Positions 49,082 to 59,162 of a stretch of 64,000 nucleotides of DNA are shown piece by piece. The translations under genes and the position numbers were made by a program. The notes beneath the pieces are model-generated. The model made no database searches and was not told the origin of the DNA. It worked only from the letters and a program-made list of their open reading frames with translations. Positions within the stretch are counted from its first letter, which is position 1, and every line of letters starts with the position of its first letter. Origin of the DNA: Fodinibacter sp963833495 (GTDB lineage Bacteria; Actinomycetota; Actinomycetes; Actinomycetales; Dermatophilaceae); NCBI GenBank assembly GCA_963833495.1, contig CAWHYJ010000009.1:22757-86756 (forward strand). Direction: 5' to 3'.

Positions 49082-49809
49082 TCAGGCGGTGTGGACCTCC
49101 TTGTCTTGGTGGTCGGTGGTGCGGGTGGTCAGGACGGCCCCGACGAGTCGGGTGATGGCGTCACGGTTGGGGAAGATCCCGACGACGTCGGTGCGCCGGC
49201 GGATCTCGCGGTTGAGCCGCTCGTTGGGGTTGTTGGACCAGATCTGACTGATCTCCTTCGGGATGACGGTGAAGGCCAGGATGTCCTCGCGGGGGGCCTC
49301 GAGGTGCGCAGGGACCTGCGGGAGCTTGTCGTGCAGCCCGTCCAGGACCCGGTCCAACTGGGCGTGCACCGCGGCGGCGTCGGGCTGGTCGTACACGCTG
49401 TGCAGCAGCGCCTTGACCCAGCCCCACTGCGACTTGGGGGTGATCGACATCAGGTTCGCGGCGTAGTGGGTGCGGCACCGCTGCCAGGCCGCGGCCGGCA
49501 GGGTGGCGCCGATCGCGTCGACCAGCCCGGCGTGCGCGTCGGAGGTGACCAGGGCGACCCCGGTCAGGCCCCGGGCGAGAAGGTCAGGAAGGAGCCCAAC
49601 CAGCCGGCCCCGGACTCGACTGTCGCGCAGCTGATCCCGAGGACCTCGCGGTAGCCCTCGGCGTTGACGCCGGTGGCGACTATCACCGCGACCTTGACCC
49701 CCCGACCACCTCGCGGACCTTCATCGTCAACGCGTCCGCGGCCACGAACGTGTACGGGCCCTCGTCCAACGGTCTCAGCGCAGGTCGCCAATGGGTCTTG
49801 GATTTCCAC
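49082..49809 (-). pseudogene. IS256-family (Mutator-type) transposase remnant
   Basis: C-terminal two thirds of an IS256 transposase. All three catalytic acids are visible: Asp in YTFVAADALTMKVRE, Asp in VALVTSDAHAGLVDAIG and Glu in NERLNREIRRRTDVVG. WQRCRTHYAANLMS and FPNRDAITRLVGAVL are typical. The N-terminal third is missing, cut at about 49800 beside the neighbouring gene. One slip is at about 49.57 kb, and the end (TTDHQDKEVHTA) differs from the usual C-terminus. It is not mobile as it stands. Confidence 0.85.
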
Positions 49810-50293
49810 CTAGCGCTGAAAGGGTTCCTGCCCAGGTTGAAGCAAAGCTTGAACCGCCAAGATGACGCAGCCAAGGAGGAGGCCGTAGCCCACCGACGCC
49901 ACCAGCCCCCAGCCGGTCACCCGGCTCTGCGCTTGGCCACGCCGCCCCAGACCCCGAGCGGGGCCACTCCAGCCAAGACGATCACCTGGATGATCCGGTT
50001 GTACGGAAGACCCGCCACACTGAGGACGACCAAGACGCACACCGGGGGGATGGCAATGACCAGGAATCGGCACTCCTCGAGGAAGGCGATGCGACGCTCG
50101 TGATTCGCCAAGTCATTGGGCGACCCATGGCAACGCGGGTTCCGAGCTCGGCACCAAACAGGTGGCTGAGGAAGATCGCCAACATCGGCCCCAGGATGAC
50201 GGCCAGCACACCCCGGAAGCTCAGGTCGTTCCATCCGTCGTAGATGATCAGGACGGACATCAGTGTGATCGTCGTGTAGACCAGCCGATCCAC
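49810..50293 (-). CDS. Hypothetical membrane protein (frameshifted as read)
   Basis: About 160 residues with four to five hydrophobic segments: VYTTITLMSVLIIYDGWNDL, VLAVILGPMLAIFLSHLFG, FLVIAIPPVCVLVVLSVAGL, IIQVIVLAGVAPLGVWGGVA and GLVASVGYGLLLGCVILAVQ. The frame slips near 50.13 kb (before NDLANHERRIAFLEECR) and near 49.93 kb. Start GTG 50293, though an upstream start is possible. No family recognised. Its end abuts the IS256 remnant. Confidence 0.6.
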
Positions 50294-50638
50294 ACGGATC
50301 TTCAGCCGTCCTACCCGCGTCCCTTGACCGATCGACGCCGCCCGACCCTACGGTCGGTGCGCGGTGCTGGCAAAGGGTCTCAGGCCGAGCACCACTCCAC
50401 GGGCCGGCTGCGAGCGCGACCCCGTGGTCCCGCAACGAATGTCCGCCCGTCTCGCACGTGGGGCAGGCACCTCAGCCACGGGGTTGGGCGACAGGGCAGC
50501 GGGGACTGGGATCACCTCCGGACAACCGGACGACCGTAGGTCGTTGCAGTTCACATGCGTCCTACCGCCGAGAACCGCGCACCACCCGTCAGCCATTGGA
50601 CTGGTGCTTGTGACCTGCTTCGGTCCTACGCTGGCTGG
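50294..50638. other. Gene-free stretch
   Basis: No supported gene; the short frames on both strands lack coding character. It carries the promoters of the two divergent neighbours, but no convincing -10/-35 pair was found. Confidence 0.4.
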
Positions 50639-51109
50639 ATGCTCGACCTGGACGCCATCGACGTTGAAGAGATCGCCAACGCACTGGCAGATCAGACCGA
50701 CTACGAGCATCGATGGTTGATCGACCCCAGAACGGGCGAGGTTGCCTTCTGGACCAGCGACCTGGGCATCGATGGCGAGAACCCGGTCGAGCTCGACGAG
50801 CTGGACCTGATCCTGATCGACCCCCTCCCGTCCTACGTCTGGTACCAGGACATGGTCGACTTCGCCGACGGGATCAGCGACCGCGGCGCCGGTGAGCGCC
50901 TGCGCCGCTCACTGGAGGGCAAGGGCGCCTTCCGGCGCTTCAAGCATGCGCTCTACCAAGAATACCCCGAGCTGATCTCAGCCTGGCACGCCCTGCGGGA
51001 TGCCAAGGCACGGGTCCGGGCCGTCCAGTGGCTGGCGGACGAAGGACTAATCGAGGAGGACGCTGCCCAACGGTTCCAACGAGACCAGCGCGAGCCAGCC
51101 CTGCCGTGA
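50639..51109 (+). CDS. UPF0158 family protein
   Basis: A 156-residue acidic protein. The start at ATG 50639 (MLDLDAIDVEEIANALADQT) fits the family; an upstream in-frame ATG gives an atypical leader. Conserved parts: DPRTGEVAFWTSD, SYVWYQDMVDFADG and GAFRRFKHALYQEYPELISAW. The family is cytosolic, of unknown function, and frequent near mobile elements. Confidence 0.8.
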   Translation: MLDLDAIDVEEIANALADQTDYEHRWLIDPRTGEVAFWTSDLGIDGENPVELDELDLILIDPLPSYVWYQDMVDFADGISDRGAGERLRRSLEGKGAFRRFKHALYQEYPELISAWHALRDAKARVRAVQWLADEGLIEEDAAQRFQRDQREPALP

Positions 51110-51445
51110 AGCCGAGCAGTGCGCAGTCCGCCAGATCCGCGAAGTTCCACCTGCGTCATACCGCGAGGCGGCTGCGCAGACGGGCGGGCCGAGCCGCATA
51201 ACTGGAGATGCGGTGATCGACTGGATCAGTGGGCTGAGAACCGTCCCGACGGCATTCGTCCAATTCACGCACCCGTTTGGTGTCCTGCTCCGGGGCGGGG
51301 TGCCTCGTCCACGCTCGATGTCTCGAAGGGAGGGAGCGGCCCCGGGCAGGTGGCAACCGAAGCCGCGCCAGTCTCGGGCAATGCGCCCGGGGAACCGGGC
51401 GCAATGTCCATTGTCGAGTGATCTTGGTGCCGACACACTGATGAG
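51110..51445. other. Gene-free stretch upstream of the NarL-type two-component system
   Basis: No supported gene. TTGTCG at 51412 is a possible -35 element before the kinase start, without a clear -10. Confidence 0.35.
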
Positions 51446-53427
51446 GTGAAGGCCCGTGCGCTGATCGTCGTGGCGGTGCTGCTCAATGCGGCCGCTGCTG
51501 CGCTGGCGTCCTGGCTGCTGAGCTGGCCCGAGCAGGTTGCCCTGTCGGAGGTTCTTCACACGGTGGTCGGTCATCCGGTGGAGCCGTGGTTGGCGCTGAG
51601 CTGGTCACTGACTGGGGCTGTTCTTGCCTGGCTGCGTCCCCGCAACGCCATTGGCTGGCTGCTGATCGGCGTGGGAAGCTGCCAGGTCGCGCAGCTCTTG
51701 GCGGCTGGCTACGGGAGCATGGGCGTCTTCGCGGCAAGTCCGGATTGGCCGTTGGCTTCGTGGTCGGCGTGGCTCTCGTCCGGCCTGTGGATTCCTGGTC
51801 TGGTGCCTCTGGTGACGGTGCTTGTTGCCCTCTACCCCGATGGTCGGCTCCCGGGACCACGGTGGAGGTTGCCGGTCGCGGCGGCGTCCACGGGTATCGC
51901 ACTGCTGACCGTGCTGGCTCTGTTCAGCCAGGACGCGTACGACGACGTTGCCCCCGGGCCGTCGCCAGCCGCCTGGACCGGGGAACCCAAACGTGGCCGT
52001 GTGGGCTTTCATAGCGGTGACGCTGGTTCTCCTGGTCGGGGGGACGGTCGCCATCTGGGTGATGTCCGCGATTCGGCTGGCTCACCTGTCCTGGCCACAA
52101 CGTCAACAGCTGGCCTGGCTGCTCGTTGTTGTGATCACGATGTCCGTCATGGCATTCCTTCCCGTGCCTGCCTGGATTGGTGGGTGAGCTTCATGCTCGT
52201 CCCCGTCGCTATTGCGGTCGGGATCTTCCGCTACGGCTTGCTCGGCATCGAGTCCGTGCTGCGCCGCACCCTGTTGTACGGCAGCCTCACCGCTATCGTG
52301 CTGGCCCTGTACATGCTGGTGGCGGCGATTACTGGGTCAACCGTGAACGCGAACCCGGTCCCCGCGGTGATCACGGCAGCCCTGCTCGCAGTGGGGTTGA
52401 CCCCGGTGCGCGAGCGCCTCCAGCGGGTCGTGGACCGCCTGGTGTACGGCGAGCGGCGCGACCCCGTGCTCGCGTTGAGTCACGTGGGTCAGGCGGTGGC
52501 AGCATCGAACGAGCAGGACCTCCTCGAGGCCGTTCTGGTCACGGTGGCTGCCGCGGTGCGTTCGCCGGGGGTCGCTGTGGTCGCCCCGGATGGTCGAGTG
52601 ACTCGGCGAGACTGGCGTGTTGGCAAGAGGCGCCACGATCCCTCTGACGGTCAGTGGGGAGAGCGTGGGGACCCTGCACGTCACCGACCGCACCCCTGAC
52701 TCAACGTTCGGCACCGCTGACGGGCGCCTGCTCGACTTGTTCGCACAGCAGGTGGCGGTCGTTGTCCATGCCCTTGGGCTGGCGGCTGCCCTGCAGGCCG
52801 AAAGCGACCGGGTGGTTGCCGCGACGGCCAGTGAGCGTGACCGGCTGCGACGGGACCTGCATGACGGACTGGGCCCGTCGCTGACCGGTGTCGGGCTTGG
52901 GCTGGTGGCAGCCCATGACGCCTTGGATGCCGACGACAGGGAAGGCGCCTTGCGCATGGTCGACCGTTTGCGCGCGGAGATCGTGACCTCGGTGGCTGAG
53001 GTGAGGCGCATCATCGACGACCTGCGGCCAGCGAGTTTGGAGGAGGGCGGACTGGCGAACGCGTTACGACGCCAAGCTGGCGCCGCGGGCGTTCCTGTGA
53101 CGATCGAGACGAGTGGCTTGCCGCCGCTGCGGTAGGGAAGTTGAGACGGCCGCCTTCCGGATCGCCAGTGAGGCCTTGGCAAATGTGGGCAAGCACGCGA
53201 AAGCCACCACAGCCCGGGTCGACGTTCACACCGATGAAGGCGTGCTCATGGTGACGGTGGCCGACAACGGGCGAGGACTCCCAATTGCGCTGGGCGGCCC
53301 AGTCGGCAGTGGGGTGGGCTTGGCGTCGATGCGCCACCGTGCAGAAGTCATTGGCGGACAGATCCGCATTGCCAGCGACAGCCAAGGCACCACCGTCACA
53401 GCGGCGCTTCCCATGGAGCCTCGATGA
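51446..53427 (+). CDS. Membrane sensor histidine kinase, NarL-partner type (HisKA_3; frameshifted as read)
   Basis: About 655 residues when joined. The N-terminal half has about seven helices (ALIVVAVLLNAAAAALASWL onwards; LVPVAIAVGIFRYGLLGIES). A GAF-like region follows, then the dimerisation/phospho-acceptor box ERDRLRRDLHDGLGPSL. The ATPase domain has ALANVGKHAKA, VADNGRGLP and GSGVGLASMRHRAE. Slips at about 51.97 and 52.18 kb nearly cancel; others are at 52.62 and 53.13 kb. The stop overlaps the regulator start as ATGA. Confidence 0.87.
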
Positions 53428-54080
53428 ACGCGCCGGTGCGTGTCGTCATCGCGGACGACCACCCGATGTTCCGGGACGGGCTCGCGGCGGCACTGCTCGC
53501 CGTGCCGGACCTCGAGGTGGTAGGGGCGGCAGCTGACGGCCAGCAGCTGATCGCCCTGGTTGAGCGCACGGAGCCGGACGTAGTGCTGACCGACCTTGGC
53601 ATGCCGGGGCTTGGGGGCGCGGATGCCACCCGGCAGATCCTCGCGCGCCGCCCTCGGACGAGGGTCATCGTGCTGACCATGCACGACGACGACGAAGCGA
53701 TCTACAGCGCGCTGCGGGCAGGGGCCCGCGGCTACCTCCTCAAGGGGGCTGACCGCGAGGAAATCGTCCGCACAGTCCTCGGGGTCGCCGCCGGCGGGTC
53801 CGTCTTCGGCGGAGAGGTCGGCCAGCGCATCGTGACGTTCTTCACCAACGCCCAGCCCCAGTACTCAGCCTCAGTCTTTCCGGACCTGACGGCGCGCGAG
53901 AGCGAAATCTTGGATCTGGTGGCACAAGGCATGGGAAACCACGAGATCGCGGCACGACTCTTCCTGTCAGAGAAGACAGTCCGCAACAACGTGGGGTCGG
54001 TCCTGACCAAGCTCCAGGTGCACGATCGGGCCTCAGCCATCGCGAAGGCGCGAGACGCAGGACTCGGTCAGGGCCACTGA
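53424..54080 (+). CDS. NarL/FixJ-family response regulator
   Basis: A 218-residue regulator. The receiver has VVIADDHPMFRDGL, phospho-acceptor Asp in VVLTDLGMPGLGG, Thr in VLTMHDDD and Lys in GYLLKGADR. The C-terminal LuxR-type helix-turn-helix is LTARESEILDLVAQGMGNHE and LFLSEKTVRNNVGSVLTKL. It is co-translated with the kinase through a 4-base overlap. Targets are unknown; the envelope genes that follow on the same strand are candidates. Confidence 0.95.
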   Translation: MNAPVRVVIADDHPMFRDGLAAALLAVPDLEVVGAAADGQQLIALVERTEPDVVLTDLGMPGLGGADATRQILARRPRTRVIVLTMHDDDEAIYSALRAGARGYLLKGADREEIVRTVLGVAAGGSVFGGEVGQRIVTFFTNAQPQYSASVFPDLTARESEILDLVAQGMGNHEIAARLFLSEKTVRNNVGSVLTKLQVHDRASAIAKARDAGLGQGH

Positions 54081-54333
54081 CCGTTCCGTTGCTCAGCCCA
54101 TGAGCCGAGCCAATCAGCTCGCGTCAGAGCCGGTCGTTCCATCGGCCAGCGCCAGACCAGTCCTAGCCACCGGCCGGCGCGGAGAGCAAACAGGCACGCG
54201 TGTGGCGACTCCGCCCGGGTTACCGGGACGACGGCCCGGCGGGCTCGGGCGCCTGGACCCTGTTGCCCGATCCTGCGGGCACACCAAACTCCTGTGGCAC
54301 AGCACCAGAACGCGACGGCACGGGAGGCCAGTC

Positions 54334-54891
54334 ATGGACAGCCACAGCACGACAAACGATCGGCCGACGATCGGCCATGGGCCATCCGAAACCCACGACG
54401 CAGCCCAGCAGTACTCCGGAGAGCCCCGCTCCTGGTTGCGAGCTGGCCTGGTCGTGTTGGCCGGCTACCTCATCCTCCACATCGGCCTTGCCACCCTGGT
54501 CAACGACTTCGATGGGTGGGCCAACTTCCTCAACAACACCGTCGCCATCGTCGTCTGGGGACTCGTCCTGGTCGGACTGACCTTCGGGCTCCTGGTCCGC
54601 TGGGGTCTCAAGCCGAGTCCCAAAGGACGCAACCGTGCGGCTCTGGCAGCGACCGGCGCCGGCGCTGCCTCAGTACTGGCCTACGGGATCTACTTCATGT
54701 GGACACCCCTCGTCGTCGCTCCCGCGGCCCTGCTCCTGGCACATGCCGGATGGACGGCCGCAGGCTCCAAAGGCGGGCGAAGCTTCGCGCTGATCGGCGG
54801 CGCACTCGGCGCCTTGAGCCTGACCTACTGGATCTTCTGCATGGTCTTCGTCCTCATCACCGGCAGCTTCCCGCTGCCCGGCGCGGAATAG
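54334..54891 (+). CDS. Small polytopic membrane protein
   Basis: 185 residues from ATG 54334 after GGGAGG. A polar N-terminus of about 40 residues is followed by helices GLVVLAGYLILHIGLATLV, TVAIVVWGLVLVGLTFGLLV, AALAATGAGAASVLAYGIYF, a further one, and LSLTYWIFCMVFVLITGSFP. No family recognised. It is the first gene after the two-component system, in the same direction, with a 253-bp leader. Confidence 0.7.
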   Translation: MDSHSTTNDRPTIGHGPSETHDAAQQYSGEPRSWLRAGLVVLAGYLILHIGLATLVNDFDGWANFLNNTVAIVVWGLVLVGLTFGLLVRWGLKPSPKGRNRAALAATGAGAASVLAYGIYFMWTPLVVAPAALLLAHAGWTAAGSKGGRSFALIGGALGALSLTYWIFCMVFVLITGSFPLPGAE

Positions 54892-54961
54892 CGACGCCTG
54901 CAATCGCGGATGGCGTCGTGCAATCACGCAAGGCGCCCAAGACAACGAGGGGTGATGGGTC

Positions 54962-56110
54962 ATGAACGCAAGATCAACTTGGCCGCGAATCGTGATCACC
55001 GGGGCAGTCATGGCGATGGCCGGCTGCGCTCGGCGATCTCCACCCAGGTCGGGCCGACTTCGTGGCCCCGGCCGTCAGCGTGCGGTACGAGTCGGTCTCG
55101 GAGGGTGGCGAGGCCGGGGGCGTTCCCCAGCGGCTGGACGTGATCGCGCAGGGCGACCGGTTCCGGATGGCGTCGAGCGACGCCGGCCGCGCCGGACCAG
55201 GTCGTCCAGACGGTGGTGTGGGACGGCGAGTCCATGTTGCTGCTGGAGGGGCAGGACGCCAGCCGGGAGGCAGAACCCACCGCCGGACCAGCGTCCGACC
55301 GTCCTTCGTCGTGCGGGTCGGCGACGCCACCTTCGAGCGGCTGTGCCCCGGTGGGGAGCGAGGGGGCCTGCCCGGGTGGCCGGCCGGGCCGGGACGACCT
55401 ACTCGTGCCCGGCGCACGGGACCGGTGACGCCGCGACGGAGGGCTCGCAGATCACCCTGGACGACGAGACGGGTCTGCTGCTGCGCAGCGTGGCCGGGTC
55501 GTCGCACCTGGAGGCGCTCGAGGTGCGAGGTGGGTGTCGACGTCGACGACGCCACGTTCTCCACCCAGATCCCGGACGGGCTGAGGGGCCCCGAGGACGC
55601 CACCGCCGACTCGGGAGAACCGCTGCCGCTCATGGCAGCCGAGCAGCGTCCCGACTGGCCGGTGGGGGGCAGCTGCGGATGGAGGACATCCGGCACGGCC
55701 CGTCACTGGTCGTGATCGGCGAGCTGCCCGGCATCACGGCGATGCTCGCGAAGGTGCTGCCCAAGACCGGGCAGGGGAAGGCGCCCAGGGTGTTCGTGCT
55801 GCTCAATCCCATCCCCTTCGACGAGGGCGAAGCCCGACAACACCACGGACTTCCCTTGGCCACCGAGGAGGGCACCCAGAAGCTGATCGACCAGGTCTCC
55901 GCGCAGGTGCGAGCGATCCCGGTCCCGGTCGGGATCGACATCAAGGGCGGGGCTGCCGGTGAGGACCTGCGCTCCTTCGAGGACCTCATGGCCGGCACCA
56001 CCGTGCTGGCGGCGATCGACGAGTCCGGGGCTCTGGTCTGGCGGATGACCGACGACGAGCTGGCCCGGTCACCCGGCCAGCTTGACGACTGGATCGCCTC
56101 CACCACCTAG
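54962..56110 (+). CDS. Lipoprotein with LolA/RseB-like and Cys-less thioredoxin-like domains (frameshifted as read)
   Basis: Starts MNARSTWPRIVITGAVMAMAGC with a lipobox Cys, so it is anchored to the outside of the membrane. The first part (VSVRYESVSEGGEAGGVPQ, DVIAQGDRFRMASSDAG, TVVWDGESMLLLEGQ, DETGLLLRSVAGSSHLEALE) follows the pattern of LolA/RseB-type lipoprotein-sensing sheets. The last 150 residues (SLVVIGELPGITAMLAKVLP, VPVGIDIKGG, TTVLAAIDESGALVWRM) look like a TlpA/redoxin fold without CxxC. At least six frame slips between 55.03 and 55.68 kb make the join uncertain; two adjacent genes remain possible. Confidence 0.55.
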   Translation: MNARSTWPRIVITGAVMAMAGCARRSPPRSGRLRGPGRQRAVRVGLGGWRGRGRSPAAGRDRAGRPVPDGVERRRPRRTRSSRRWCGTASPCCCWRGRTPAGRQNPPPDQRPTVLRRAGRRRHLRAAVPRWGARGPARVAGRAGTTYSCPAHGTGDAATEGSQITLDDETGLLLRSVAGSSHLEALEVRGGCRRRRRHVLHPDPGRAEGPRGRHRRLGRTAAAHGSRAASRLAGGGQLRMEDIRHGPSLVVIGELPGITAMLAKVLPKTGQGKAPRVFVLLNPIPFDEGEARQHHGLPLATEEGTQKLIDQVSAQVRAIPVPVGIDIKGGAAGEDLRSFEDLMAGTTVLAAIDESGALVWRMTDDELARSPGQLDDWIASTT

Positions 56111-56184
56111 TACCCACCACCACGTGGAGACTCGACGACCGGCCCGCGCCGCAGCCCGGGCATGGCAGCAAAGGAGCCGCAGTG

Positions 56185-56886
56185 ATGTCGAACCGTTCGC
56201 CGCACGTTCCCGGCTGTGCCGGTCTGCACGCAGTCGCAGCCGCGGCCGCAATGGTCGTGGTGGTCTCGCAGGGTGCTCGCCCGCGCACCCGAGTCCGCGG
56301 GTGAGGACTCGCAGGGTGCCCGCCCGCGACCGACCCGAGTACCCGCCCGCCGACGACGGGCCGCCGGACGTCGTCGCGGGGATCCCACCGGAGCAGCTGC
56401 CGAGCCTGGCCGCAACGCTGAAGACCTCGGGACGCACCGTCTACTACCTGGGTCCGACAGCCCGCGGGCTGACGCTGAACAGCTTCGCCGACATCGCGGA
56501 CACCCCCTCGTTCCTGGCCGCCTACGGCACCTGCGACCCGGGGGACGAGGGCGGCTGCACCGAGCCGGTGATGGTCTTCACCGCCCCCTGGGAGCCAGAA
56601 CCGGCCGGCTATTCCTGCCGACCGCTCGAGTCCCAGCTCTCGGTGCCGACCCTGCTGGTGTCGGGGGAAGTCACCCTGTACACCGCACGACAGGTCGTGC
56701 GGGTCCTGGACGTCATGGACGGCGACCCGCCCAGCGGTGACCGCGCCGACCACGCCCTGGCCCTGGTACCTCAACTCAGGCCGTCTGGACGCAGCCGAAC
56801 CCGCGCGAAGCCTCCCCCCACCCGACCCGCAGGTCGTGGCGTGGATCGCCCGCACCTGCCCACCACCGCGTACAGCGGGCAACTGA
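56185..56886 (+). CDS. Hypothetical secreted or membrane-anchored protein (frameshifted as read)
   Basis: Starts at ATG 56185 after AAGGAG with a hydrophobic N-terminal segment (GLHAVAAAAAMVVVVSQGA). Then come a Pro-rich linker and a compact domain: QLPSLAATLKTSGRTVYYLG, ADTPSFLAAYGTCDPGDEGG, VMVFTAPWEPEPAGYSC, PTLLVSGEVTLYTARQVV. Slips lie near 56.28 and 56.80 kb; the final frame ends ARTCPPPRTAGN. Four Cys are likely paired outside the cell. No family recognised. Confidence 0.55.
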
Positions 56887-56951
56887 GCAGACCTCACGTC
56901 CAGGCAACGACAACCGATCAGCACGCGAACGAGGAAGGAAGGGAGGCACTG

Positions 56952-57633
56952 GTGATGCTGGTTCGTCCAACCACGGCAGCAGGGGCCTTCGCCGCCACCC
57001 CTGGCACGGCCCCCGGCCTGGACCCGCTGGGACACCCGTGCGGGAGTACACCACCAGCAGTCGCCGCGGAGCGGTGGTCGACGCCCGCGAACGTGGTCAC
57101 CGGCGTGCGCACCCTCGGGGCGGTCGGCGTCGCCACGGCCGCGCTGGCCACGGGCAGCCTGCGCCTGCTGGTCGTCGGCTACCTCGTCTACTGGGTCCTG
57201 GACATCGCCGACGGCGCCGTGGCCCGGCGCTTCGACCACGAGACCCGCCTGGGTGCGGTCTTCGACATCACCGCCGACCGGGCCAGCAGCCTGCTCTGCG
57301 TCGCCGCCCTCGTGACGCTCCGCCCGGGCCTGGCCGTGCCGTTGGCGATCTACGTCATCGAGTTCGCGGTGGTCGACACGATGCTCTCGCTGGGTTTCCT
57401 CGCCTTCGCCGGTCAAGGGACCCAACGACATGCACGTCGTCGACGCCACCTTGTGGCGCTGGAACTGGTCACCACCGGCCAAGGCCGTCAACACCGCCAG
57501 CATCGTGCTGCTGTGCCTGCTGGGCCACCCCGCGCTGGCGTCGCTCAGCGCAGTGGCCGTGCTGGCCCTCAAGCTCTGGTCCTGCCACCGGCTGCGCGCC
57601 GTCATGTCCCACGCGCAGGCGGGCCCGCGATGA
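56952..57633 (+). CDS. CDP-alcohol phosphatidyltransferase family protein (frameshifted as read)
   Basis: Membrane enzyme that joins a CDP-linked lipid to an alcohol acceptor. The catalytic signature is complete: DIADGAVARRFDHETRLGAV, then FDITADR (D-x2-D-G-x2-A-R-x8-G-x3-D-x3-D pattern). Helices surround it (RLLVVGYLVYWVLDIADGA, PLAIYVIEFAVVDTMLSLGF). The frame slips near 57.415 kb, and one frame over continues NDMHVVDATLWRWNWSPPAK. GTG 56952 or ATG 56955 follows GGAAGGGAGG. The stop overlaps the next gene as ATGA. The acceptor alcohol is unknown. Confidence 0.83.
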
Positions 57634-58169
57634 CCGGCGAGGGGGTGCTGCGCGTCGCCGGCCCGGTGATCCTGATGGCCGGCATCGGGCTGGTGTCCGG
57701 GCTGGTCCCGCTCATCAACGCCGAAGCCCTGCTCATCGCCGCCGTCGTCCAGGCCCACGGACGCTGGCCCGCCGTGGTCGTCGCCGTCGCCATCGGGCAG
57801 AGCGGCGCCAAGGTGCTGATCTACCTCGCCGCCCGCGACGGCCACCGACTGCTGCCGGCCCGGTGGGCGCGACCCCACACCGCACGCCCACCGGCACGGC
57901 ACCGCAACCCGCTCAGCCGGCTGCGGGAGGCCACCCGCAGGTGGTCACCGCACGCCGACCGGGTCGCCGAGCTGGTGCGCCGACCCGTCGCCGGCTCCGC
58001 GCTGATCCTGGCCAGCGCCGTCGGCGGGCTGCCCCCGCTGGCCGCGACCAGCGTCATCGCCGGGGCCTCGCGGATGCGGCTGTCCCTGTTCGGGACCACC
58101 TGCCTGACCGGCCGGCTCGTCCGGTTCACCATCATCGCCATCCCCGTCGCCGGCTGGCTCGGCTCCTGA
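57630..58169 (+). CDS. Small membrane protein, VTT/DedA-like in outline
   Basis: 179 residues, co-translated with the CDP-alcohol phosphatidyltransferase (ATGA). Helices: VAGPVILMAGIGLVSGLVPL, AEALLIAAVVQAHGRWPAVV, then a basic middle (PPARHRNPLSRLREATRRW). SALILASAVGGLPPLAATSV and a final helix, FTIIAIPVAGWLGS, complete it. The GxxP...A layout recalls VTT-type lipid scramblases but key residues cannot be confirmed. The pairing with a phospholipid synthase favours a lipid role. Confidence 0.65.
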   Translation: MTGEGVLRVAGPVILMAGIGLVSGLVPLINAEALLIAAVVQAHGRWPAVVVAVAIGQSGAKVLIYLAARDGHRLLPARWARPHTARPPARHRNPLSRLREATRRWSPHADRVAELVRRPVAGSALILASAVGGLPPLAATSVIAGASRMRLSLFGTTCLTGRLVRFTIIAIPVAGWLGS

Positions 58170-58184
58170 CCAGGACGGCGAACC

Positions 58185-58750
58185 GTGCCACAGCGCCTCA
58201 CTCGCACGACGACGGCCGCAGCACACGGCGGCTCGGGCTGTGTCGCGTGCTCGGCCACGAGCTCGACAACCGCCTGGTCGCCGATGACGGGCCGCGCTGC
58301 AGCCGCTGCCACCAGAGGTTCCTCTTCGAGGACGGGCGGATCACGCACACCCGCCACGTGCTGGGCTGCATGCTGCGCCATCACACCTACCTGCGCATCG
58401 ACCGACGCGCCGGCCACAACGAGTACGCGTGCATCCGCTGCGGACATCCGCTGCTCGTGGCCGTCGACCGCGACGAGCACGTGGATGCCCTGCTGTTCCC
58501 GAAGAGGCTCCACTCCGATGCGGCACCTTCGGCCATGCAGTCCACCGCGGTCACCGTCCGCGACGGGCTCACCGAGTACGCCTGCGGCTGCGGACACAGC
58601 TTCCTCCTCGCGCAGGACGGACTCCGCCGCGTCCACCACCCGCTCGTGTGCCGGACCTCGGGCCACCGCGTGGCCTTCGTCCAGCAGCGGGGCAGCTACC
58701 GAGAACACCGATGCGTCGGCTGCGGCCACCCCTTCCTCTACAGGACCTGA
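58185..58750 (+). CDS. Multi-zinc-ribbon protein (probable frameshift near start)
   Basis: About 185 residues with repeated Cys motifs: CRVLGHELDNR, CSRCHQRFLFEDG, CIRCGHPLLVAVDRD, CGCGHSFLLAQDG, CRTSGHRVAF and CVGCGHPFLYRT. The C-x2-C-G-H-x-F/L unit followed by a beta hairpin repeats about three to four times, alternating with C-x3-GH units. The body lies one frame off GTG 58185, so a slip just after the start is likely. Metal binding is strongly suggested; function is unknown. It follows the lipid genes by 15 bp. Confidence 0.65.
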
Positions 58751-59162
58751 CCCGGTGCGCCGAAGTCTCGATGCGATGACCAAAGACCCACCGCCCACGA
58801 CATCCCCCTTGACGCGGCGCTGGTGGCCAGCTGCACATTGGGCAGTTGGCGACCGGCTGAGGCGCGTCTCTACGCCGCCTGCCGGGGTCCCCGCGATGGG
58901 GGAGTGTGAGTCAAGGGTCGGGTGTTCCGAACGCCTGGCCACGGTAGCCGTGGTCCGGACTGGGCGCTTGCTGGTCTCCCGCGTGAGGTGACGTCCCTAA
59001 CCGGTCCGTGACTGTGCTGCCTTCGAGCCGTCAGCCATCTCGACCGCCCGTTTGGCGGTGGTCTCCTTCTTGGCCCGTTGCTCTGGCGGGGTCCGATCAA
59101 TTGCCGAGGCGCGTGGGCGGACCCTCGACAAGGGGGGTGCGTGTGACCATAGGCTCCAGCCC
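58751..59162. other. Gene-free stretch
   Basis: No supported gene; the frames on both strands appear non-coding. It separates the lipid/zinc-ribbon cluster from the LuxR regulator, which runs in the same direction, so that regulator's promoter should lie here. AAGGGGGG at 59130-59137 precedes an out-of-frame GTG. Confidence 0.4.

Noticed and set aside
55986..57902. 638-codon minus-strand frame
   Set aside because: It covers the lipid cluster on the wrong strand. The plus strand shows a complete CDP-alcohol phosphotransferase motif there.
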